The translations under genes and the position numbers were made by a program. A stretch of 64,000 nt of DNA from Acanthopleuribacter pedis (GTDB lineage: Bacteria; Acidobacteriota; Holophagae; Acanthopleuribacterales; Acanthopleuribacteraceae): the NCBI RefSeq assembly GCF_017377855.1, contig NZ_JAFREP010000002.1, positions 248,001 through 312,000 of the forward strand. The letters run 5' to 3'. The notes beneath the pieces were generated by a model. It had not been told where the DNA came from, did not search any database, and was given only the letters and a program-made list of their open reading frames with translations. Below are positions 26,446-33,933 of this stretch, piece by piece. The first letter of the stretch is position 1, and every line of letters starts with the position of its first letter.

Positions 26446-28323
26446 ATCGGGTAGGAGGCGGGGTTGCCCTCCGCCGTCCTCCCACACCACCGGGCATACG
26501 GTTCCGTACCACGGCGGTTCATTTCATTCTTCCCAGACTGAGTTTGTACAGAGAAAGTGAGATGAGCCCACGTCCAATAAAGTAGTCTGCCGGGTAAGCA
26601 AAGTTCATGTGCCTTTTCCCGGAGTTCCACCAAGGTCCACGTCCGTTCCAAGCTGATTTCCTTGCCGTTTCTTCGGGAATTCCCCTTTTACGCAGCATCG
26701 TATATCGCTTGAACGGGCGTTTCCATTGCCGCCATAGAATGGTTCGTAGTCGCCTACGAATCCATCCGTCCAGTTCCTCGAAGACACCCTTGACCTCAGC
26801 CAGTTTGTAGTACGCGACCCACCCCCGAAGCTTTGGCGCTAATTCGCGCATAAAGGCTTCCAGGTTGCGTCCTCGTCCTTTACGGAAATCGCGTTTCCGT
26901 TCCTGTTTGAACCTTTGGATGCTTTCTTTGGCCACTTTCAGTCGCGGCTTCCTGTGGGCCGTCATGCTATACCCGAGAAATTTCCGTTTCCAGGGTCGGT
27001 CTACCGCACTTTTCTCTCGGTTCACCTTCAAACGAAGCTTAGCCTCAAGAAAGTAGGTGACCGTTTCCATGACCCGCTCTCCCGCTCTTCGACTTTTCAC
27101 ATAGATGTTGCAATCGTCGGCGTAGCGGCAGAACCGGTGCCCTCTTCGTTCAAGCTCTTTGTCCAGATCGTCGAGGAGGATGTTCGACAGCAGCGGCGAC
27201 AACGGCCCGCCTTGCGGAGTTCCCTTTACCCGTTGCGTCTCAAGTCCTCCCACCATCATGCCTGCCGTCAGAAACTTACGGATCAGTTTCAAGAGCGGCT
27301 TGTCATCGATACGACGCGCTACCCGTGCCATCAATACGTCGTGGTTGACCTTGTCGAAAAATTTCTCCAGGTCCATATCCACGATCCATCGGTGCCCGGC
27401 TGTAACGTGGGCTTTGGCCGCGATCAGCGCTTGGTGGGCGCCTCTCCTCGGCCTAAAGCCGTAGCTCGAACTTGAAAAGAGCGGTTCCCATATCGGTTGG
27501 AGCACTTGGTGAATCGCTTGCTGGATGAGCCGGTCCAAAACGGTTGGGATACCCAGCACCCTCGTGCCGCCCCCCGGTTTCGGGATATCTTTCCTTTTCA
27601 CCGGTTTCGGCTTGTACCGCCCATCCAGAAGCTCTTCTTTAATGCTCGGCCAGTTGCGTGCGAGAAAGGTGTCCAGTTCGTCGACAGTCATTCTGTCGAC
27701 GCCCGGCGCACCTTTGTTCTTCTTCACCCGCGCCAGTGCCGTTTGCATGTTCTCATTTGCGACCACTCTCTTAAGTAGTCCTTCTGCCTTCCGCATGTAG
27801 TATTCCCTGAGTACCGGCACGTTTGCCACCCCGCCGCTTTGCCCTCGCGGCTTCCGGCCGCTACTCTCCAGCGTGGGGTCGTGTTTCTCATCACGACATT
27901 CTGTTGCTTCACGTTTCATCGAAATCAAGGCTCCATGCTAAATGAACTGTTCCGGCCTTCAGTCAGGTCGCCTGACCTACTATGCCTTCTGCTGACTCCT
28001 GCCGATCCATCCCAACCCCTTACGAGATTAGTAGCACAAGGCAGATCGACAGGCCTCCCCGGGTAATGCACACCCACCTCCACGCTTATACCCGCCGCAT
28101 TTACGGCGACATGTTCCGTTCAGGTATCGGACTTTGAAGATATTGGCCTTCTCATCCCATGCAACCGCCTGATGGGATTCCTGTACGTCGGGTCAGCGTT
28201 TTGCCTTCGGCTTCCTTCAGATCCCGCCTCGCGACGAGCACCCTTGCCGTTCGGCTAACAGTTCCCCCTGACGGGCCTGTAAGGGACTTGAACCCTCAAG
28301 TGAGTGTGCCCTGCCGGGCACAC
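26446..28323 (-). mobile_element. Group II intron, probably bacterial class C, complete
   Basis: About 1878 bp. The 5' end on the minus strand reads GTGTGCCCGGCAGGGCAC (from 28323), a typical domain I start, followed by the GAGGGTTCAAGTCCC segment. The reverse transcriptase frame lies at 27928-26519. Behind it comes a domain V-like hairpin (GGAACCGTATGCCCGGTGG) and the 3' end CCTACCCGAT at 26446. The upstream exon is an intrinsic terminator whose T-run ends one base before the intron; insertion behind terminators and lack of an endonuclease domain are class C traits. Exact ends are judged by eye, good to a few bases. Confidence 0.85.
26519..27928 (-). CDS. ltrA: Group II intron reverse transcriptase/maturase
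   Basis: 469 residues. Fingers-palm blocks are all present: NKGAPGVDRMTVDELDTFL, GIPTVLDRLIQQAIHQVL, YGFRPRRGAHQAL, DMDLEKFFDKVNHDVLM, GTPQGGPLSPLLSNILL, and the catalytic YADD in RFCRYADDCNIYV (near 285). The X/maturase thumb follows (RGWVAYYKLAEVKGVFEELD), and the C-terminus ends GLISLSLYKL without an HNH endonuclease domain. Such proteins splice the intron RNA and copy it into DNA at new sites. The frame is intact, so the intron may be active. An internal start at Met46 (MRKAEG...) is possible. The first 40 residues overlap intron domain IV and may not all be translated. Confidence 0.93.
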   Translation of the reverse strand: MISMKREATECRDEKHDPTLESSGRKPRGQSGGVANVPVLREYYMRKAEGLLKRVVANENMQTALARVKKNKGAPGVDRMTVDELDTFLARNWPSIKEELLDGRYKPKPVKRKDIPKPGGGTRVLGIPTVLDRLIQQAIHQVLQPIWEPLFSSSSYGFRPRRGAHQALIAAKAHVTAGHRWIVDMDLEKFFDKVNHDVLMARVARRIDDKPLLKLIRKFLTAGMMVGGLETQRVKGTPQGGPLSPLLSNILLDDLDKELERRGHRFCRYADDCNIYVKSRRAGERVMETVTYFLEAKLRLKVNREKSAVDRPWKRKFLGYSMTAHRKPRLKVAKESIQRFKQERKRDFRKGRGRNLEAFMRELAPKLRGWVAYYKLAEVKGVFEELDGWIRRRLRTILWRQWKRPFKRYTMLRKRGIPEETARKSAWNGRGPWWNSGKRHMNFAYPADYFIGRGLISLSLYKLSLGRMK

Positions 28324-28353
28324 CAAAAAAAAGCGAAGGCCGAGGCCTTCGCT
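28324..28353 (-). terminator. Intrinsic terminator used as intron target
   Basis: AGCGAAGGC pairs with GCCTTCGCT around a four-base loop (28332-28353). On the minus strand eight T follow (28332-28325), then one G, then the intron. Before insertion it stood directly behind the stop of the YgjP-type gene. Confidence 0.8.
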
Positions 28354-28531
28354 ATAAATGGTGCTTGCAATCATTGAAAGGCGGAACGCCTGTCATGAAG
28401 CGGATACGGCGGCTCACCCAAATCCCCTGACACGAATTTAAAAAAGTTGTTTCACCCTTGATAGCCGCCAAAAGGAGCTATGCCTCCGGTACTCACATGG
28501 TAAACGCGAGGGGAACTGCATCTTTTAGTAG

Positions 28532-28845
28532 GTAAGCGACCTGGTCAAAAAAGGCGTTCAGGAGGTTGCTCATGCGCGAAGCTGAAATGCTTGAAACCAG
28601 CAGCCCGAAGGGGGCTCAATGGAAGCAACGGATTCAACGTTGGGAGGCGTCGAGGTTCTCGCGGGGAAAACCATTGTCTCAAATAGGCCACTTTCAGTTA
28701 CCGGCGAAAGAAATTCCCCGAAGAACGCGGCACAAAGCCAAAAAGGGCGTTGCCTGCAGATTGCACAGCCCTCCCCCGCAGCACCTCGGTATGTTCGCCG
28801 GCCCAAGAGTTAATTGTTGATTGGGTTAAGGCTTCCGCGTAAGTG
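28532..28845 (+). mobile_element. Left end of an IS66-family element
   Basis: GTAAGCGACC at 28532 matches the usual GTAAGCG tip of IS66-family inverted repeats. It is followed within 40 bp by AGGAGG and a tnpA-like frame. The matching right tip (GGTCGCTTAC) was not found near the tnpC fragment at 33645, so the element is broken. Confidence 0.55.
28572..28840 (+). pseudogene. tnpA: IS66 accessory gene tnpA, frameshifted remnant
   Basis: The frame opens at ATG 28572 behind AGGAGG and reads REAEMLETSSPKGAQWKQRI then QRWEAS, the usual TnpA N-terminus. After about residue 30 the similarity moves to another frame, which reads NHCLK, a stop codon, then ATFSYRRKKFPEE and on to STSVCSPAQELIVDW. That matches the TnpA pattern of a Cys-containing turn followed by TFxYWRRK. 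So at least one frameshift and one stop have destroyed the gene. Recognition is by eye and moderate. Confidence 0.5.
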
Positions 28846-28981
28846 GCGGCCATGCTGGGTTGCTGGGCACATGCAGGCCGTTAGCTTGTTGACACCGCGA
28901 AGGGTAGAAGAAAAAGGTTAACGCCCTGGGCTGATCAAAACATCCGATCTACCAAGTGCCTTGTTATATTTCAATTCTTCA

Positions 28982-30424
28982 TTACATTTTTTTTGAGAAA
29001 AATAAATACACTGTGTCATCTCCATCATCACCGAGATATTTGTGATCAGCATCTGGGTAACGAAACGAGTAAATCCATTTTGCTTGATCCTCTAATGGGA
29101 GTAAGTCAATTATTCGTTCGAAATCGTCAATTGCCTTTTCCTGATTATCTACTGTGTCAGCTTGAAAAACCGCAGCTCCCTCCCAGTTAACATTACGCAA
29201 ATTTGCATTATTAAAGCTTGCTCCAAATAAAACTGAATTAGAGAAATCAGCACCCTCTAAATCTGCCTTATCAAATTTTGCATGATTTAATCGTGCGTTA
29301 ACAAAAATTGCGCCACGAAGATTTGTGTGCGGATAGCGAAGAGAAGATATTTGTTTTTCTGATGGCGTGAAGTCAACACCAATTAACTCGGCACCAGTGA
29401 AGTTTGAATAGTCTAATTGAGAACTATTGAAAACCGCTGTAAAACCTTCTGAATCTCGAAAATCAGAACTGTTCATTACTAAGCCACTGAAATTTAGATG
29501 GGATATTTGAAACCCGCGAAAATCAGAATAAGAAAAATCTGGTCGCACTTCAGCAAATTCGGATAGGTTTTCAGGATTTAATCGTAGAACCCGAAGCAAC
29601 AACCTTCCTCTCTCGGGACTCAATGCTTTTTTGGATAAAAGTCCTGCCCCCTGTATTGGTGTTACAATCCCAACTGACTTGTAGAAATCTGGTTCTCCAT
29701 ACTCCAAGAACCGGTATGGGCGAAGTCCCGCTGAAAGGTTAGCAATATTTTCTAATGTCGCAAGAGAAAGCTTGATGTTATCTTTACCATTAGAAGAATA
29801 CGCACTTAACTCTAGATTGATTTCCTGGATCTCGCTAACTAGCAAAGCTCGTCGAGATGCTTCCTGAAGATGGTTTGATGTCTCAATTAACTTATTTTGA
29901 ATTTCTAATTTTTCGACTTGCATATAGGTCGCCAGAAATATTGAAAAACTAACCACGCCACCTAGGATTGCCACAAGGCGTCCAAATGCAACCGCTCGTA
30001 AAACAGCAGCCCAAATTGCTTGGCACAAAGAATAAAAAAATGGAGATCCTTTGTTCAACCTTTTTTTTAAAAGTTCTTTATCTTTTTCATTATATTTGCC
30101 TGAAGATATCTTGGCCGAAAAAGTCGCAATTTCAAAAACTAAATCTTGTATTTCTTCAGGGTTTTCAGGTATTGATTTAATCGCTTTTGAAGAATAGTGC
30201 TTAAACAGGTAGTAGCCGGAGAATGCTCCTACAAAAAAAACAACGATAATGCCAGCGGCTACCACTAATACATCAATAGCGATATCAAAAGTAAAAAGCA
30301 CTTGAGCTGTTATAACTAAGCCAATTCCAAGAAATACACCTGTAATCAAATCAGGGCTTGAGACTTTTAAACCCAAACGCATCCATAATGACTTCTTTGA
30401 ACTTGTTTTTGTTTCTTGATCCAA
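28982..30424 (-). CDS. Membrane protein with pentapeptide repeats
   Basis: 480 residues, ATG 30424. The N-terminal part has two membrane segments (LITGVFLGIGLVITAQVLF; VLVVAAGIIVVFFVGAFSGY), then a charged helical stretch, a third segment (LVAILGGVVSFSIFLATY, about 150-167) and a coiled coil. From about 305 there are pentapeptide-like repeats A(D/N)Lxx (YSDFRGFQISHLNFSG, NLRGAIFVNARLNHAKF, ADLEGADFSNSVLFGASFNN). The last 60 residues are acidic and soluble. Codon use is AT-rich, unlike the flanking chromosome, pointing to transfer. It lies last in a minus-strand trio with the DUF6283-like gene and the ATPase-nuclease. Function is unknown; membrane-anchored repeat proteins occur as effectors or scaffolds, but nothing here fixes a role. 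Confidence 0.8.
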   Translation of the reverse strand: MDQETKTSSKKSLWMRLGLKVSSPDLITGVFLGIGLVITAQVLFTFDIAIDVLVVAAGIIVVFFVGAFSGYYLFKHYSSKAIKSIPENPEEIQDLVFEIATFSAKISSGKYNEKDKELLKKRLNKGSPFFYSLCQAIWAAVLRAVAFGRLVAILGGVVSFSIFLATYMQVEKLEIQNKLIETSNHLQEASRRALLVSEIQEINLELSAYSSNGKDNIKLSLATLENIANLSAGLRPYRFLEYGEPDFYKSVGIVTPIQGAGLLSKKALSPERGRLLLRVLRLNPENLSEFAEVRPDFSYSDFRGFQISHLNFSGLVMNSSDFRDSEGFTAVFNSSQLDYSNFTGAELIGVDFTPSEKQISSLRYPHTNLRGAIFVNARLNHAKFDKADLEGADFSNSVLFGASFNNANLRNVNWEGAAVFQADTVDNQEKAIDDFERIIDLLPLEDQAKWIYSFRYPDADHKYLGDDGDDTVYLFFSKKM

Positions 30425-30596
30425 AGGTGTTCCTTTTCTTACTGTCTGAACTTTTCTAAAGTTTCAGAGTGAAAGCTAAGAAGAACGGGTTAATCGCAAG
30501 ATAAGCGAAAAGTGAAGTTGAACGTAGCTGCCTGCCAGCTCATGGAAATCTCGCTTGTAGTCATAGAAAACAATGTCGCTTCCATTTCAAGACCAT

Positions 30597-31097
30597 CTAC
30601 TGGTATCGGAATTCACAGGTACCGCCTGCTCTCAACATCGTTTTTAAAATTAGCAGGCGGGGAGCTTTGGGAAGCAGTGCCTCGACCGGGGCGGTTCTCC
30701 GCGCTATCTCTTCCTCTAACGAGGCTGATTGCGCTTTTGGGGTCCCATGCCCCTGCCGTTCAGTTTTCGAAAGAACGGTGTTGATTTCCTCCGTGTCAAT
30801 GCCCTTGGCGCGAAGCAAGGCGCCGGAGGTTTCATGGGGATTGGCCGCGCCGGGTGCATACACGTCTAGATTAAGGAGGCCCTTCGTGGACAGAAGACGA
30901 AGTCCGATGCGTTCCATGCCGACCTGCGCGACATATCCAGCACATGGCTTTGGCCGGTCTTCCTTGGTTTTGTGGCAGGCCATCATTTGAAACCCTCCCA
31001 CGATGATTGCGACCAGCTCATGCCGCCTTTGCCGAGGCCATTCGTCGGGATCACTGTCTTTTCGCCTAGGGCAGTTGCTACACGGTGATTTTTTCAT
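30597..31097 (-). CDS. DUF6283-like cysteine-containing protein
   Basis: 166 residues from ATG 31097 with GGGG eight bases upstream. The N-terminus has a CSNCPRRKD motif (Cys6, Cys9), then MMACHKTKEDRPKPCAGYV (near 38-56), together four Cys and a His in the pattern of DUF6283 proteins of phages and actinobacteria, probably a small metal site. The C-terminal half is helical, and the final 40 residues are not conserved in any way I can judge. It sits between the pentapeptide-repeat gene and the ATPase-nuclease gene, all on the minus strand, with gaps of 172 and 312 bases. Confidence 0.65.
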   Translation of the reverse strand: MKKSPCSNCPRRKDSDPDEWPRQRRHELVAIIVGGFQMMACHKTKEDRPKPCAGYVAQVGMERIGLRLLSTKGLLNLDVYAPGAANPHETSGALLRAKGIDTEEINTVLSKTERQGHGTPKAQSASLEEEIARRTAPVEALLPKAPRLLILKTMLRAGGTCEFRYQ

Positions 31098-31409
31098 CGT
31101 TGATTCCCCTTTCTCAGCATGGGTCGGACGAGGCTATCCTACCTCGACAAACGGCGGAAAAACACCAGAAACTGCCTAACCCCTCCCAGGCTCTTGGCGT
31201 AGTTACCAACGACCCGATGCCTTTGCCGGTGGATCCCGGCTACCCCATTCGTACCATCTTAAAAGATGGGATTCTCCTACCGTTTACGTGGTTCTAGCTT
31301 ATCCGAAATTCAGGGGATGCTTTTTCCTGCTCGTTGGTAGGCTTGCAATTCAGGAGGCGAGTTTTTTGGCTGTAAAAAAGCAATCACAGAGAATGATGGG
31401 TGACCTTTA
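31098..31409. other. Gap between ATPase-nuclease and DUF6283-like genes
   Basis: 312 bases. A plus-strand frame ending at 31297 codes for IRTILKDGILLPFTWF, a tail resembling two other frame ends in the window (minus strand at 28492 and 58584). No promoter could be placed. Bases 31254-31275 can form a short hairpin around CCATCTTAAAAGATGG. Confidence 0.35.
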
Positions 31410-33515
31410 TTAATCCAGCCGTATGTAATTACGTTCATAAAGATCAAGGATTGAGCCAAGCTCCTTCTCGCCAGCATCATGTTTTTGAGGGTTACGCAGC
31501 TTGCTCAACCATTTGTAAAGTTTGATCACAGGAAGCTTAATAATAAGCTTCTTGTGTTCGTGGTAAAGCTCACGAACCCACTTTAGTTCGCGGTTTTTTT
31601 CTAATTCTGCTTTAGTGCTTCTGTTTATGATGAAACCCAAGTTCCCATGCTGCGAGCACAGGTATGACAACATTTGCCTGTATTCATCTCGGCCGAGTTC
31701 CCTCTCAAAGTTTTTAACTTCAAAAATCAGTTGTCTCGATTGATAATCCTCCAGGATTCGCCTCCAAAGCTCAGTGCTGCCCGTATTTGTGCCAACAATG
31801 TCTCTCCTTTGAGTTTTGTTTTTGTTTGGGTTCAATGAAGGGTTTTGTAACCCTTTAGGGAAAACAATTTTGATAGCTTTTAGGCACCACTCCTCGAACT
31901 CTCCGGCATCTTCCCTTCCTTGTTTTATGTTGTTCAATTCCTGCATGACTGCGCCAAGTTTTCTTTTTCTTATTTCTGTCGTTTCAGAAGATACTTGTAT
32001 ATCGTATTCGTCGTAGATCTCCTCAGTGTTTTCAAGGTGTTCATTAGGTTTTATATTTAAACCAATCCAATAGCATGGGTGAATCAATAGCTTCGATTGA
32101 TGACTCACGGAGAAGTCAGGGTCTTTACCGTCGTGACAAAAGACAAAGCTAGATACATTGTCTTTCCAAACACCAAGGAAACCTACACTGTATAAGGTCT
32201 GAATTATCGTCTTTGTGTCGCTTAGAATGGCAAACGCTTGGGCTTCTGATTTTTCAAGTGATTCAAGAGAAACCGTTGCCAGAATTTCATCAATCTCAAT
32301 ATAGTTGAGAGTTGTTTTTGTGTTGCAGAATAACGAAAGCAAGCGCGCGATACATGGGATGATCTCCAAGTATTCCTTCTTGAGATCTTCAAGTCTTGAA
32401 CAAGAAATTTGCCTTGATGTCTTATCTATGTCATCATTAACTATAACGTCTCGACTGTGAGAATAAGCATTATTAAATGCCTTGTTTAATAAAACGAGAA
32501 GATCGCGGGGCCGGTACAGTGTCAATTGAAGGCATCGACGAAAGCCTTGTTTTCCTCTTAGATCTCGGGCCGTCTTTTGATCCCAAACTTTCAGACTCTT
32601 CTCTTGTGTTATTCCAAAAGCTACTCTTAAGCGGTTGCAAATCATGTTGAAAAGTTGGTATTCGTCCCAGTGTAATCTAAGCACATCACCTTCAACATTT
32701 CTGGAATAATCAGGATCAAGGAGCTGAATAGACCGAAATATATTGTCACGAAAAAATATTGTTGTTGCCGTTCTTGGGAGTTGATTGGATAGGCTGTCGA
32801 GAGCGTAAATTAAACCTGTCAAAATAGAAATGCCAATAGGGTCTGGTTCATAACCTTCGTCCAATTTGTCCGCGATTATGCGCAGAGAGAAGGTCTTCTT
32901 ATTTAGCGCCTTCGCGACAAGTTGATATAGGTCTTTAATTTGAAGGGTTCTGGCAAGTGTTGATATTCTTTTCTCTATAACTACGTCAGTTTCAACCAGG
33001 GTGTCCAGGGCTCCTAACATTCTATCTATAATATTATCACCCTCTTTTCGCCATGCTTTTTCCTCAATTAAAAGCTGTGCTAGTTCATTGTCGGATCGAA
33101 TCTTATAGTTCGATGCAAGGTTAAGGATAATCTCTTGCAGAATAGCGTATTCCCATGCGATTTTACTAGCAATCCTTAGGTGCTTCTGTCTGTCAGAAAA
33201 AAGATTAACAAAAGGCCTAAGCCCGATGATTTCGGTTTCGTTAGGAGATATACTTACAATCACCGCCTTTTTATCTAGTCTCCAGTGTTTTTGAAGCTTG
33301 TAGAATAGAGCACTCTTGCCGGTCCCCCGACGACCGACAATCACTCGCCTTGTATGCTCTTCAATGAGAGTTCTATATTCTGGGGTTTCGTAAAAAGCTT
33401 GATCTAGCATTTCAAAATCTCTCTCTGCTTGAACGTCGCCCAGAGAGTTTATTTTTCTGAAGTTATTTTTGATCACAGGGGCCCGCTTGATGTTTTTTCC
33501 AAAAAAATACCACAA
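31410..33515 (-). CDS. P-loop ATPase (Sll1717-like) fused to PD-(D/E)xK nuclease; candidate defence gene
   Basis: 701 residues, probable TTG start at 33515 (GAGG eight bases upstream). A Walker A motif VIVGRRGTGKSALFYKL lies near 60. A long helical STAND/Orc-like middle follows (LYRPRDLLVLLNKAF near 330). The C-terminal 190 residues begin DAGEFEEWCLKAIKIVFP and carry RRDIVGTN and IFEVKNFERE: the D...ExK layout of a restriction-endonuclease fold, followed by the usual helix DEYRQMLSYL. The front half resembles proteins annotated as Sll1717-family P-loop ATPases, which often sit in defence islands. I infer an ATP-gated nuclease acting on foreign DNA or causing abortive infection. Codon use is AT-rich and the gene lies between IS66 remnants. 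No methyltransferase is near, so it is not a classical restriction pair. Confidence 0.82.
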   Translation of the reverse strand: MWYFFGKNIKRAPVIKNNFRKINSLGDVQAERDFEMLDQAFYETPEYRTLIEEHTRRVIVGRRGTGKSALFYKLQKHWRLDKKAVIVSISPNETEIIGLRPFVNLFSDRQKHLRIASKIAWEYAILQEIILNLASNYKIRSDNELAQLLIEEKAWRKEGDNIIDRMLGALDTLVETDVVIEKRISTLARTLQIKDLYQLVAKALNKKTFSLRIIADKLDEGYEPDPIGISILTGLIYALDSLSNQLPRTATTIFFRDNIFRSIQLLDPDYSRNVEGDVLRLHWDEYQLFNMICNRLRVAFGITQEKSLKVWDQKTARDLRGKQGFRRCLQLTLYRPRDLLVLLNKAFNNAYSHSRDVIVNDDIDKTSRQISCSRLEDLKKEYLEIIPCIARLLSLFCNTKTTLNYIEIDEILATVSLESLEKSEAQAFAILSDTKTIIQTLYSVGFLGVWKDNVSSFVFCHDGKDPDFSVSHQSKLLIHPCYWIGLNIKPNEHLENTEEIYDEYDIQVSSETTEIRKRKLGAVMQELNNIKQGREDAGEFEEWCLKAIKIVFPKGLQNPSLNPNKNKTQRRDIVGTNTGSTELWRRILEDYQSRQLIFEVKNFERELGRDEYRQMLSYLCSQHGNLGFIINRSTKAELEKNRELKWVRELYHEHKKLIIKLPVIKLYKWLSKLRNPQKHDAGEKELGSILDLYERNYIRLD

Positions 33516-33644
33516 AACAAGAACCTCAGCAAGATGATAAATCAGGGTATATCAAGCTACTCTAAAAGACATTTGTAGCGTCATAAAAATAAAGCCAAGG
33601 GAGGGCGGGGTGACCTTGCGCGCGCCGCGAATCGCTTCTTTTAA

Positions 33645-33860
33645 CAGTTGGCACATCTTGGCATTCTCCTGTCGAGAACGACGATGGATGAATGGTCGCA
33701 AAAAGTCGCTCAGTGTTGCCTCGCTTTGGTCGACGCTTTCAAGGAAGACCTTCTCAAAAGCAACGATGTTCCAATCGATGAAACAACGCCCCGGGTTTAC
33801 GGTGAAAAAGACCGATTAAACACCACGCCGTCTTACATGTGGGCTGTGCGTGGCGGGCTG
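33645..33860 (+). pseudogene. tnpC: IS66 transposase tnpC, internal fragment
   Basis: About 70 residues reading QLAHLGILLSRTTMDEW, then KEDLLKSNDVPIDETTPRVY and NTTPSYMWAVRGG. This is the part of IS66 transposases around the first catalytic Asp (usually H/ADETPVQV), followed by the TTKSYMWVYRGG block. A stop lies directly upstream, and similarity ends after VRGG, so both the N-terminal half and the rest of the DDE domain are missing. It faces the same way as the tnpA remnant at 28572. The island between the two fragments therefore sits where tnpB and the front of tnpC should be. Confidence 0.8.
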
Positions 33861-33933
33861 CCGAATTCTGGACCCCAAACATTTATTGACCAAAGCAGCC
33901 TAACACGAAGTCGCTCGGTTGCTTGGTTCTTGG

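Noticed and set aside
28000..28323. Possible tRNA because of GGTTCAAGTCCC-like sequence on the minus strand
   Set aside because: The T-loop-like motif belongs to group II intron domain I (GAGGGTTCAAGTCCC); no cloverleaf can be drawn.
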